DNA from: Phoronis australis
Taxonomy: Eukaryota; Phoronida; Phoronidae
Reading direction: 5' to 3'
Length of the DNA stretch: 64,000 nucleotides
NCBI GenBank assembly: GCA_002633005.1
Contig: NMRA01000263.1
Coordinates: 424,143 to 488,142, forward strand
Positions 33,301 through 45,568 of this stretch are shown here, in pieces. The translations under genes were made by a program, and so were the position numbers. The first letter of the stretch is position 1. Each line of letters starts with the position of its first letter. The notes under the pieces are model-generated. The model did no database searches, was not told the DNA's origin, and saw nothing but the letters and a program-made list of their open reading frames with translations.

Positions 33301-36300
33301 CACTTTTCAATTATTTTGCTTTATTTTGTAACTTCTTTCCAGGAGCCACCAACTACAACCACATTTTGGGTGATAGGAATTCATATCAGTCTGAAGGTGA
33401 AAGATTATTAGACAGTATGATCACTAGTTATAGCATCTTTCATAAAAAACTTCTTTTGATCATTTACAATCGCTTAGTGATAAGAAATCATATGATCATC
33501 ATTATCAAGATTGATGATAAACCTTGCATGAAAAATTATTTCATAATTTTTGTTTTCATCATGTTAGCACAACATTGCATTTTCACGACTGACTATTCAC
33601 TGAAACTAAGTTCAGTCCCTTTCTTTACTTATAACTTAGCAACAGGTAACTTAAGATGGCCCAGACAGCTGAAATAATTCACCAGCAGTAACAACCTAGA
33701 TTCAAATCCATTTTGTAATCTAAAGAATTGTCATTATTTCAGACGAGCGTGAAATCTATAAAAAGTTCAAAATGCATTACTGAAGACATGGTTTCTAAAT
33801 GCAGACAGAAATTACAATGCAACACAAAAATAACATCCATACTAACTGCGAGGTTTTAGCAATACTTGCCCCGTTTTTAACATTGGTCTCCCAGCGCAGA
33901 GACATGGTTCTTAAATCAAATAACTTGACATCACCATTATCATATCCTGCACATACACATCTGTCTTGGGCTTTGTAAGCATCACCTGGCAAATACAAAA
34001 CGAGGTTCACCATCAACATCTAGACCAACATGATACAGCGGGCGACAAGGCAAAATTTTCAATCCCATATCTATCTAATACTATAATGGCCGCTAAACAG
34101 ATTATTCATCCTCCAGGAAAGGCAGAAATTCACTAATAAGAAGACAATCAAGAACATGGCAGTTTGTTTTCAACTTCCTACAAAAAACATTGGTAATTAG
34201 TAAGACCTTTGCAATGCTGGTCTGATGACTTCAAGGTCACTGGGCTAAAGACAGTTTGGTGTCTATATAAATAAGAGCTTATTAAACGTATCAAAATATG
34301 TTGTTAGTTTAAACAATTATGTTTTAGCAATGGCCTCGTTTTATCAGAAAGCTTCTGTGTACTAGACTCCAGTCAAAAAGTGACTTTTGAATTAAAACAC
34401 TTTGTAATAAAGCTTGTCTGCAGTTGTTGCATACTTAGATCTTAGATGAGAAGTGGTTTAGGGTTGTCAACACTTAGTAATTGCTTGAGACCAAGTTCAG
34501 CACATAAAATGAACACAAGACTGGTCAAAGCAGCTTATAGAGCCTGTCAATGAATTTTAAGTTTTTCTCAAACCCAGAAGTCACTTAAGTGAATAGATGA
34601 CTCAGCGGTCTAGTGATTCCAGTGCTGGACTGTTAACTGAAAGGTCCCAAATTCTAACCTCCATCATCTACTAGGAATAGTGCTCACCAAGAATATACCA
34701 GATACCTATGCTCATTCTTCTAAGAATAATTTAACACTTAAAAATGGCCGCAGAAATGACCAACCGAAACATTACGCCAGTGTAAATAGGCTAGATGTGT
34801 GTGTAAATAGACAGACATCATGTTAGTTGCAACAGTAAATGTAATGTAACCTACACTGTCAAACATGATATAAGCATTTACCCAATAGTTTACAACTTTA
34901 TCTTGTTCAATGACATTCCCAAACACTGAGTGGGGGAGAAATTGTGATCAGGGTCTTTCTTAATGGTAAACACAGTTCAACTGTAGCACAGTTACAACCC
35001 TCTATGAGGGTGGTTAGCAAGCAGTTATAATGGTAATGTGCTGGGGTGAACGTAGAGCACAGTTGTGAAGGTTACAATCTACAAATGTCAGGGGCGAATC
35101 TAGGATATCGTAAGAGGGCCCAAACACAACTTTCGAAGGAAAAATGTCTGCACAGCGCCTAACATGGCAAAATGATTTCTTTCTATTTTGGTGGTGTCTA
35201 TAGGGGGAGCATGCCCATTNCTACACAAATGCCTACAAGTGTAAGCTTCCTCGTACAAGTCTCGTCTTTTGAAGAGCCAGGCACAGGCCTGTAAATGAGT
35301 ACAATGCCAAATCAACATACTATTTCCACAAGTTTAATGTGCCTGATCCACCAGTGGTCATGAAGACATCCCTGTTCTGAGGTAAGTGACGACATGCCCA
35401 TACTGTCGACTTGTGCGCCTGAAAAAAATGGCAACAAATAAACAAAAAATAAATAATGATAACTGGCAAATAGAATTATTATAATTTAAAAAAATGAAAT
35501 GACAACTTTTAAAAGAGGGTGCAATAACTTTACTGATGGAAACAGAAATGACAAATATCCTGTAAATTTCCCTGATTTTATAAATCATAAAGCTGCAAAA
35601 TCTGGGGTTCTAAACATGGAGAGGCTTTTCATGCAAGCACAAACAACTTGTACAATTGACTGATTTTATAAATTCTACAGCTTCAAAAACTATGGTCTTC
35701 ACCACCGTATGCAAACAGGATAACTTTAACTTAGAGTAAAAAAGTGCTCACCTTTTCTACTAATGAGGCAAATCCTTTTTGTGGGTGCTGTGTTCGTAGA
35801 TCATAAACATGGAACTTGGACTCTAGTGTGGTCACAACAAGTTTGTTCATGGCGATGTCCTTTCGGTCAAACTCCACACAGCATACCTGAAACAGCAGGC
35901 CAGGTAATGAAGCCAGGGAAATGAACCAACAGGTGTCAGTTGTACACTTTTCAATTATTTTGCTTTATTTTGTAACTTCTTTCCAGGAGCCACCAACTAC
36001 AACCACATTTTGGGTGATAGGAATTCATATCAGTCTGAAGATGAAAGATTATTAGTATGATCACTAGTTATGGCATCTTTCATAAAAAACTTCTTTTGAT
36101 CATTTATAATCGCTTAGTGATAAGAAATCATATGATCATCATTATCAAGACTGATGATAAACCTTGCATGAAAAATTATTTCATAATTTTTGTTTTCATC
36201 ATGTTAGCACAACATTGCATTTTCACGACTCACTTTTAACTGAAACTAAGTTCAGTCCCTTTCTTTACTTATAACTTAGCAACAGGTAACTTAAGATGGC

Positions 36301-39300
36301 CCAGACAGCTGAAACAATTATTTCAGACAAGGGTGAAATCTATAAAAAGTTCAAAATGCATTACTGTAGACATGGTTTCTAAACGCAGACAAAAATTACA
36401 ATGCAACACAAAAATAACATCCATACTAACTGTGAGGTTTTAGCAGTACTTGCCCCGTTTTTAACATTGGTCTCCCAACGCAGAGACATGGTCCTTAGAT
36501 CAAATAACTTGACATCACCATTATCATATCCTGCACATACACATCTGTCGTGGGCTTTGTAAGCATCACCTGGCAAATACAAAACGAGGTTCACCATCAA
36601 CATCTAGGCCAACATGATACAGCGGGCGACAAGGCAAAATTTTCAATGCCATATCTATCTGATACTGTAATGGCCGCTGAACAGATTATTCATACTCCAG
36701 GAAAGGCAGAAATTCACTAATAAGAAGACAATGAAGAACATGGCAGTTTGTTTTCAACTTCCTACAAAAACATTGGTAACTAGTAAGACCTTTGCAATGC
36801 TGGTCTGATGATTTCAAGGTCACTGGGCTAAAGACAGTTTGGGGTCTATATAAATGAGCTTATTAAACGTATCAAAATATGTTGTTAGTTTAAATAATTG
36901 TGTTTTAGCAATGGCCTTGTTTTATCAGAAAGCTGCTGTGTACTAGACTCCAGTCAAAAAGTGACTTTTGAATTAAAACACTTCGTAATAAAGCTTGTCT
37001 ACAGTTGTTGCTTACTTAGATCTTAGATGAGAAGTGATTTAGGGTTGTCAACAATTAACACTTAGTCTTTGCTAGAGACCAAGTTCAGCACATAAAATGA
37101 ACACGAGACTGGTCAATGCAGCTTATAGAGCCTGCTGACAAGTGTCAATGAATTTTAAGTTTTTCCAAAACCCAGAAGTATGCTTATTGAAAAAGAAAAA
37201 CTTATCGCTCGACATGTAGCCATCATTACCATAATATCACCGATATCCTTACCAAAGGCCACAGTCCAGCAGTCTCGTTTAACCTCACTCTCATCCGGCT
37301 CCATGGTAGCCACTGGCTCATTCTTTTGCCGTTGGTCCCACACTTTTACAGATCCTAAGTAGAAACATTTACAGTGAATTGTTGTATTTTGTCATGTAAA
37401 TAAACTCAAAACAATTTATAAACCATATATATGGTAAAAGAATTTTCATCGTTTTTTCTTGAAATCTAATCAAATGTATAATTATGTAATCACTACCATC
37501 CAGCAGATTGGCTACTAACATTCTGTAAGTATATTGACTGACTTTCTATGCAGAACTCATATTCTGCCACTAAGTACAAATCTCACCAAAATCAATGTTT
37601 GACTCTGTCTCTCTATGTTGTATTTCTGTACCGACGTTAATTTTTCAATTCAACCAACCATGCTTACCATCTCGACTTCCTGTAACAATCTCAGGAGCAC
37701 CTTCACCAATTCCAAGACCACCGACGCCATCTATTGCATTTATAATCTCCTTGTGACCCTTCACTGAGTATATTGGGATCTCCGGTGCCTCTAGATTCCT
37801 GGAATGTACAATTTAAATGCCAATCTGATTAACAGCCCCCAATTCCCCCCTTGTACATCAAAGTCAAATACACATCAACAGTACTGTCCATTAACTGCTC
37901 TTTGAAGGACTGACAAATATACCAGGGGTCTGTTTCATGAAGATGAATAAAGGCCTAAGGCAGAAATTTGGCGTTACGCTGCCACTTCACAATTACTAAA
38001 AAACTTTCAGCCAAGTAAGCATGACACAAGACTGTCTAGAAGCAATTTACAGAAATTAACTTAGTAAGAAGCAGTTATGTGACGTATTCCCAGGGACTTT
38101 GGACTTTTGCTCAAGTGAGATTTTATTATTTCACAAAAATAGTTGTGTGAAGTGTAAGACAAATTATTGGCTTAAGTGCCAAGTCACTTTTCATGAAACA
38201 GAACCCAGGAGTACATGACCTTGGACCCAAGTGGAAATATTGGTCCACAGCATAAATATATCTTGAACTTTCCTCTTTAATCCATGCCAGTTTTACAAGT
38301 AATTTCTTATGTTCTTGTGGTTCTGAATTCTTTCTTTACTTCACACATATTGATTCATACTGTATTGCACCATATGATTGTATTCACTTTACAAAACAAT
38401 TTCAATTTACCAGTTAAACCAATTAGTTGTAGGCCTTAAAAACACGTCCCACTCCATGATACCATGTCAATAAGTACAAGAACCACAACGACCCACTCAC
38501 TAATGTAAGTTTCTTTTGTTTAGGGCAAAGCTTTCATTAGCAGTAACTTTGACAAGAATTGGTATCATAAACGACCTGTATACATATCAGAATGCATGAT
38601 GCTGAACAAAAGACTGCTGGGAACACTTAGCAACAGATCAGAAAGCCTCGTTCCAGTTTTCAGCCTGGAGTGAGCTTCATGCAAGATGAAAATCTAAGAT
38701 AAGCGTGACAGGCATCACATTGATGTTGCGCATTTATCTATGTTCGGAATATATCCCGAAAACAATAGGTGCGACGCAAGCTCCGTTTCCAGAGATACAA
38801 AGGAGACCGTGTATCGGCGATATAAGGTCATTTATTATGACTGATAAGGTACAGAAATATGAGTGTACAAATAACATAAAGATAAAATAAAAGTCTCTGG
38901 AAAGATGGGCAATAAAAAGTGCCAGCACGCAGGTAAGAGGAACCACCCAAAAGAGAGGGTGGGAAAAAATGAAGAGAGATTAGACTTGAACCTAAGTGAT
39001 GCTAAAGCGAAATACTGATGGCAGGAAATATAACTTCACTGAGAACAAAGGAGCCCTATGACACGTGACAATCATCAGCCTATGGGAGCCAGGAGCTGAC
39101 CAAACTCGTGGCAGTAACACAAACAAACCAATAGTGAGGCTGGAAATGGAATGTCCTAGTGCCTTGAGTGCAGGAGGACCGCATGCGAATCTACACTAGG
39201 GGTTATTGGACCAGTCCGAAAGATGGGGGTATAAGTGGGACGAGTCCATATTCTCGCATAAATATATTTAACGAGTGAAATATCATTTATGTTCAGAATA

Positions 39301-40969
39301 TTTCCCGAAAATAATAGGTGCGTCGCAAGCTCCGTTTCCAGAGATACAAAGGAAACCGTGTATCGGCGATATAAGGTCATTTATTATGACTGATAAGGTT
39401 TATTTACTAGGAACTAATACCAGCACAGTATACGTGGACACAGAGGTTATAAATTTGTTACCATTACCCAGTGGACATCAACATGGACTTAAACAATAAA
39501 AATAATAAAGAAAACTGCCGTGATGAGGGGACCCTTGCTGACAGGGCCAACCTTCATCGTTAAGTTACTTGACACCATTTCTACAACCAATTATGGGCCA
39601 GAATAGATAGGAACATCCACTTTCTGTTACAGTATTAGTTTATATCAGTTAGATACTTGCATTTAAAAATCACTTTGGTCAAGAAAGTCACTAAATACGG
39701 GATATGAGGTATGTTTAAAATGATAACTGTGTGAACAGGTCCCCCCTCTAAGTTTATTCAGGGTGGGAGAGTGAAATGACCAACAGATGGACATCACCCT
39801 TGCACTTTTATTTGATAATGAACAAATTAGGAATTTTGTGATCTTTTGGAGGCTTCTGTTGTCTTTGAATTCTAACTCAAGCTAAGAATAATGTGTCGAG
39901 GATTTCTGGCATACTTCTTGGTAAACTAAAGACATTTCAAATGAGAGGACACATACTGTCAGTTTTACAAATGTGTACCATTCACACCATCATATATCCA
40001 GAGTATTACCAGTAGTTAAGAAGAAAATGGATTGGTTGAAATCAAAGAAATCAGGTACTCAATGGATTCAACATGTCTTAAGGTTTATTAAAGTGTCACA
40101 CCCCATGAGTTAATCATTCCAAACTCTGACATCAGATAGAGAACTGTCTACAAACTTCTGGTTCAAACTGTGTCGAGGTTTACCATATTTGCATTTTTCC
40201 TTCAAAATCTCCAGTGGCTAAATTTCTATTCTGTAGTGTTGATGCACCAAATGTTCCACACTTGAAAGACTTTGACTTTTCAACCTGAAAAAGGAACGAA
40301 AAGTTCACATAGTGGAAAAGTACCTATCTTAAACTTATAGGTCAATTCATCCAAAAGCTTTTGGATTTGAGGCAATTTTCTTCAAGTGAATTTTGATGTT
40401 CAACATTTGTAAATTTACAGTTACCAAAATTTCTTTTACTAAATGCATATGTAGCCAATGGCTTTATTCTTTCACCCAAGAGTCTAGACGGAGTTGTCAC
40501 TGCAGAGACAAAGCTAATCAAGGTCACAATGCTAGGTACATATCTTCAAAAAAATCCAAAAGGTGACCAGTAGTCAAGCGATTTAGAGAGGCCTTATATA
40601 ACTCAAAATATACACAGAAACAGGTATCGAACATGGCCATGGGCATTGGCATAAGAGTCGAAATTCAAACTATTCAGCCAAGAGGCAATTACCACAACAT
40701 GCAGGACTAGTCAGGTGCCCCGCTGTGTGCATGTTGTGTTATTGAAGACAAGTTCATATTTAACTAGATTCAGTTAACTGTTTTGAACTCCATACCTGCT
40801 TTATTAGCTTGACATCACCTTTTGACACTTCATATACTTCCATCGTACCCGTACCTCTGGGCTGACTTCCCAAAACAACAAACTTGGCACTACACGGGAT
40901 CCATTTGGCGTCAAAAAGTGTATAGTTCATTGACTTCTGCACATGAGCGATGATCTGTGGTTTATCCAT
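30343..40969 (-). CDS. WDR92: WDR92/DNAAF10 (Monad), axonemal dynein assembly WD-repeat protein
   Basis: Eight exons on the minus strand make 354 codons: 40796-40969, 40184-40284, 37668-37798, 37253-37354, 36454-36569, 35752-35886, 35321-35418 and 30343-30550. Phases match at every junction. Length and sequence agree with the vertebrate protein (about 357 residues): the start [17 protein letters not shown], the repeat blocks [37 protein letters not shown] and [16 protein letters not shown], and the end DKAGLCVC...VTKLDKL. The family forms a seven-blade beta-propeller that works with the R2TP/prefoldin-like chaperone in the cytoplasm to preassemble dynein arms of motile cilia. Intron 5 uses a GC donor (ACGGG|GCAAGT). 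Second copies of exons 5-8 lie in the haplotig at 31476-35219. Confidence 0.95.
31475..31475. other. Single-N contig join
   Basis: One N separates ...GAGCCAGGCAC from TACAAGCACAAGACTC, which restarts sequence already present at 30308. This marks an unmerged overlap. Confidence 0.95.
34600..34680 (+). repeat. Degenerate tRNA-derived SINE-like sequence on the haplotig
   Basis: TGACTCAGCGGTCTAGTG resembles an A box, and AGGTCCCAAATTCTAACC sits where a B box would be, but is diverged. It lies in the part of the haplotig (34581-35219) that has no counterpart in the other haplotype. Confidence 0.4.
35091..35219. repeat. Start of a CAGGGGCGAATCTAGGA MITE, truncated at the contig end
   Basis: Its terminal sequence matches the family seen at 15658 and 21844. 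It ends at the single N (35220), so only one end is visible. Confidence 0.45.
35220..35220. other. Single-N contig join
   Basis: Sequence after this N (CTACACAAATGCCTACAAG) repeats 31411-31474 and 32577 onward, showing a second unmerged overlap. Confidence 0.95.
38739..38850. repeat. Direct repeat copy A in WDR92 intron 2
   Basis: About 110 bp, over 90% identical by eye to 39288-39399. The shared core includes GCAAGCTCCGTTTCCAGAGA and GGTCATTTATTATGACTGAT. The two copies are about 550 bp apart in the same orientation. Confidence 0.85.
39209..39399. repeat. Direct repeat copy B plus shared leader
   Basis: 39288-39399 repeats copy A. The leader 39209-39286 (CATAAATATATTTAACGAGT, then GAAATATCATTTA) matches about 8888-8965, directly after the copia LTR. 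This indicates a dispersed family made of at least two modules. Confidence 0.8.
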
Positions 40970-41990
40970 GTCTTGAATGAATTAACGGAAAATGTGGCGA
41001 CGACAGAAATTTAACACTTTAATCGGTATTTTCAAGTTTCCCAGAACTATCGTCAGGTACGCCGAATCCTGCCAACGGAAGTAGAGGTGTTCAGGAAAAT
41101 AAAATCAAACGAACATATTTTCACCAACAGATGTCGCGCAGAGCTTTGGTGTTGGTTCGCGATTCACTGTGGTCTGGCAGACAGCGGGACGAGTAGGGCC
41201 CAGGAACAGCGGATAGGCGTAGGCAAGCGAGGAGGCAGTTGCTCCATAGAGTGTGACAAAAACGGTAAATACTGGAAGCCAAAACGAGGAATTTTTTGCT
41301 CAGACATGAATAGATTCGTTTGCAATTCAAGGGAATAGTCCCCGGGAATGACAAGTGGAGAAACAATCCTGAGCTCTGGAGGTGCCCTGCACAGGTGGCT
41401 AAAAGGGAAAATTGAATTCGGCTAATATGTCAAAAAACCAATATCGTAAGATTTCCATCCGTGATAGAATTATATTTACATTACTAACAAGAACCAAGAA
41501 CATCGAAATCATGTTGCTTTGAGAAGGCTTCAGGGTAAGGTTTTAGTGTAGACCAAACTTAAAATAGCTTTCGGTGGTGATTGTGACCGGGTGTTGTCAA
41601 GTTAGCAGGGTTTTGTGGTGTTTGTGAGGTGTTCTGGCACCTATACGCTTCCGTAGCATTGCCTGTGACTAGTTTTTATATCACGATTAAAATCACTTTG
41701 GTTAAGATTTTAACATTTGCCAGCTAGGCCGGGCCGGGCTAAATGTAACTTTTAATGCTTATTGGAAAAATGAATTTGCCTGAAGTCAACCCATCTGCAC
41801 CACGTCGCAGCCAAACCGCGAGCTTAAGATAATAGAAACTGAGCGCTCAATTAAAAGTTGAAATCGCAATGTGTGGATTATACGACATAGGACATTCGTT
41901 TAAACAGCAATCAGTTCCATCCTAAAGAATGATGAGACTAAAAAGTCTCTGTGTGATACCTCGGCAGTTGTTGAAAAGGTAAAATTGAAC
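40970..41990. other. Region upstream of WDR92, no supported gene
   Basis: Presumably holds the WDR92 promoter and 5' UTR just above 40969. No TATA box or clear motif can be assigned. The open frames at 41087-41366 on both strands look like shadows of each other. Confidence 0.35.
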
Positions 41991-41999
41991 TAAAGAGGC

Positions 42000-43400
42000 A
42001 TCATCAGTGTAATGTACGTCACGAGCCACATATGCCTTGTCTTCATTTATATATTAATTTTTAAAGCCGATGACCCCCATTCTGAACGCAAAAAGCATGC
42101 AGCTGTCAGATGGCTCCGTGCCAAAAAACGACCAATGCACACCTGCCGTGAAAGTCCGAGCTACGGCCTTGGTCTTGGGTGTAAAAGTGTGGTATAGCCT
42201 CCGGAATAAGGATTGTTTGCCGATGTTAAAAATATTTTCCCCGTCATCTCCTTTTTACGGACTCAAATAACTTAAAACGCAAAAATGTTCGCTTGTTTCC
42301 ATCTTTTGTTCGTTTTTGTTCCTTGTATGAAGGGCACAGGTGTAATTAAACCCGTTTGCCGTGAGTGTTCCCTAATGCAATGACGCGATCTTTTGATCGT
42401 GTTGCACAGCATCAAGCGTGTCGACAAGACATTCCTTGTAGGCCCAAGGGTAACACGTTTCATCGCCGGGTGGTTTCAGCACCCGTAATTTGTTACAGTA
42501 ATCCTGAATATAATGGTATTTCAAACGCTTTTAATATTCTAATGCTAATCAGGCTCGCGCGCGATAGAGCGTTAACGAGAAAATAGCGTCTGAGACTGTA
42601 ACGTTTTTTAAAAAAGATTTCTGTGGATTAGTCACCATTGATGAAATGGCATGGCGGTATTATTTTTGAGAATGTGAATGTCTTAAGTAATTTGATTTTT
42701 ATGCATTCAAGTACTTCTCAATTAAAGTGGTTAAAAACCCACGTTTCGTCCAAAAATCGTACTTCTGATTTAAAGAGACACTATCGGCTTTACGTCCGAA
42801 AAAAGCATTTTGGGGATTATTGAGATAGATTTTGGGATAGATTTCCTGAAGTTATTAACTTTGACCAGCGTTTTAAAACAACTCAATCTGTTGTGTATTT
42901 ATTTCAAATCACCAATTATTGCCGTCGTCTGCCAGTGACTTTACCAAAAACACGTTTAAAATATTTTACCATTTATCGAGTATTATTTGGTTCCACCAAG
43001 TTTCAGGCAGCGATGGCAGGTGTTCCAGTTTCGACTCAGCCCTGGGATTAGAAAATTGAACTCATCTTCTTATCTACTCAGATCGTACACCTGTAAACCC
43101 GGAGTGCCAACTTCGACTTCTTACGGCTGAGGTTGCGCCGCGAATTCGTTTGTTCCGCTGTTGGCTCTTGCAAGGGATTTTCAGACAGAATGTTTGTTTA
43201 GTACATACGAAATAAGTTTAGAACTGTTATCACTGAAACGTCTTCCGAACAAATTTCACCTATTCATGGAATATTTTACGGTCTAATGCCCCCAAATATT
43301 GTCAAACATAGGATCATCTATTTACGATTCCGCGATTCGGGAAGCCAGCCGATCGTACTTATACGACTGCTTAGGAGCTATGCGTAATGCAAGACAAAAT
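42000..43400 (+). pseudogene. Decayed coding-like sequence, family not recognised
   Basis: Several + strand frames read like eroded protein. At 42365-42586 there is a 73-codon frame. From 42638 a frame with mixed basic, aromatic and hydrophobic composition (KTHVSSKNRTSDLKRHYRLY) continues past one stop at 42821 through FKTTQSVVYLFQITNYCRR to about 43050. A shifted frame then covers about 43078-43215 (LLTAEVAPRIRLFRCWLLQG). The original frame resumes to about 43387 (GLMPPNIVKHRIIYLRFRDS). Few stops over about 750 bp suggest a former gene or mobile-element or virus-derived ORF. I cannot assign a family. Confidence 0.35.
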
Positions 43401-45500
43401 GGGACGACGGGATTGAAAGGAGGGACCTTCGGATAAAAAGGGGGGAAATCTGTGTGTATGCCAAAACGCAAGTATGAAATGTTTGCCACAAAGTGACACA
43501 AATACGCCCGACATTGTTTTTTGTCGAACGGGAGACGTAACCACCCAAAAACACCCGATGGCGTTTTTTAGTCGAATGGAAAAATAGGGCTATGCCGCAA
43601 GGGAGACTTCAATAGTATATGATAGTTTTGATGGACATTTTGATGGTGTGACGGAAGCGCGAGAAAAGTGGAGCCAAAAGAGAGCGGGACAATTAGCAAG
43701 TGCAATGTGCGGTGTCAGTAATAAAGTATAGGATTGGATTCTTTTACAACGTAAACATTTTTTAAAATTTTATTTCACGGGTATAGGTAAATACTACATA
43801 CAACATTACTGCTCAGAAAAAACGGCCTCTGGACAACAGGTAAACATTGCACAAATACAAACAATTGAAAATAGTGATAATATGTAAATGCATATATAAA
43901 CACACACAGACGCGCGCGCGCTCTTACACAAATAACTACAAGATTAATTTTTTGAAAGTTATGAAAACACACCTGTTTCATTTATAATTGGAGAAAAATT
44001 ATCATTTAATATGATTTTAACACTCAAAAGTGTCTTGTTGAAAAACTCTTAACATGAAGTTTGATAGGATGTTGAAAGTAGCTCTGGTTGTCTTGAACCG
44101 TACCTCAAGAGTCTTTCTCGATTATCAAAAATGACGAAAACGAAAATGAAGCAATGAAATTAGACTGTTAAGTTTGATAACGACAAAACTCGATCAAAAC
44201 TCAGTCGAACAGATAACCCAAAATTCATGGTGCAACCTCTTGCAGCTTGTCCCGTGAAATCTCGGGGTCGCAAGCTTCGACAATAGAATCCCGGTAGAAT
44301 AGACAGGTCACTCACAAGAGTTTACATTCCATGTCTAGAGTTCTATGCTTAGACGAGAAGTGATTCCCACCAGTGGGTTTTCTAAAAACTGACAGTTCGT
44401 TATACCTTGAGATACACGCTTGGCGCATAAATTTAATGACACGCCGTGACACGCCAACTTGTAGAGCCAAGTCACAAGTAAAAACGAACTCAATACCGTC
44501 CCTTCTTTCGAAGTCCTAAAATCACCTTAAATTGATTGAACAACAATTTGAGACTCAATTTCATATGAAAAGTGGTCTCAATCAAAAGCTAGTTTTGAGG
44601 TGTCGTGGAAGGTGGGTTTGTAACCGCTTTAGTGGACCATTTCTGTTAGTAAGCTGCCAATAATGAATTCTACACCGGAAGTGCATTGGGGTTTAAAAAC
44701 AATTCCACGCTCATGAATCCGACATTGAATTTTTGCCACTAATGGGCCGGCAACCCGTCACAGGCCTTTATATGCGCCTTTTTCTCATGCAGCGATGGTC
44801 TCGATGTTCTAGTTGGTAACGGAAACAGAATCCTATCACGGTAAGGAATGTTACGAAACCGATTTTAGGAAAGCAAAAGGCCTAATTCGATTTTCGTTGT
44901 TAAGGTTATGTAATACCTTATCAACAAGCCTGACTGCACATTTAGCCAAATATCTACAAAACAATGGAATATAACTTAGTAAAAGTATATTTTTTGTGAA
45001 ATTAGAAATTCCATAGAATTTGATTATTGACTTCATAACAGTCTGCCACTAATTAGATAACGTGACCCTGTTTTTAAGAAAATTTAGCGAAAAGAAAAGT
45101 TCATTCACAGCAAAATAAAAAGGATAAATAAGTTGTCCAACTTTTGTAGGCCTATGATATAAAAGTTTAAGATAGAGTCTCGAAAAGCTGTTACAGTTTT
45201 CTAAATTATAGTTTCGTTTTTGTTTTATGTAACTTTTTTTATGAAAGCCATAAATTTCCTATTTTTGATAGTAGAAAAGTTCAAAATTACAATTCCTGAC
45301 AGCGTTTTGGAGAACAATGCATAAAACATGGTATTAATGACTTCTCTTTTCATGTTACTTGCTAAACAGGGCGAAATGCAGCTTTCAGTAATCTGAAAGT
45401 GAAAACATGTCAAAATTTGTTGTAGGCTACTACCGAAAAGTCACTCGATTGCTAAATAAACTTGTTCCCTGATTTTATTAAAATGCTTTGTAGATTCATT
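43401..45500. other. Intergenic, dispersed repeats only
   Basis: Contains a short CACACA/CGCGCG microsatellite at about 43899-43922 and the repeat listed at 44806. No gene is supported. Confidence 0.4.
44806..44975 (-). repeat. Dispersed repeat, copy at 44.8 kb
   Basis: Shares GTTGGTAACGGAAA, AATCCTATCA and CTAATTCGATTTTCGTT with 57750-57836 in the same order. On the minus strand both copies read ...NENRIR..., so a former coding segment of a mobile element (possibly LINE) is possible. Confidence 0.6.
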
Positions 45501-45568
45501 GGCGGCGCACCATAGGGGGTTGGGCTATAGCCTCCCCTCCCCGCACTTTCAGTGCTGTGCTGCCCATG
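45501..45568 (-). repeat. Third copy of the G/C-rich palindromic repeat
   Basis: Reverse-orientation relative of the units at 4302-4449: it begins GGCGGCGCACCATAGGGGG and ends CAGTGCTGTGCTGCCCAT. Confidence 0.75.

Larger units (their letters stand above)
31476..35219 (-). other. Alternative-haplotype contig placed in tandem (second copies of WDR92 exons 5-8)
   Basis: Carries full-length second copies of exon 8 (31511-31718), exon 7 (32677-32774), exon 6 (33108-33242) and exon 5 (33870-33985), all in frame and with identical exon lengths, including the GC donor. 31476-32640 matches 30308-31474; 32577-34580 matches 35221-37178; differences are scattered SNPs and small indels in introns. The last 64 nt before the first N (31411-31474) equal the first 64 nt after the second N (35221-35284), so the flanking contigs overlap each other and this block is redundant. 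Treat these exons as allelic copies, not as a second gene. Confidence 0.88.

Noticed and set aside
31511-33985. A second WDR92 gene or exon duplication
   Set aside because: Single-N joins and the shared 64-nt overlap of the flanking contigs show it is better explained as an unmerged haplotype.
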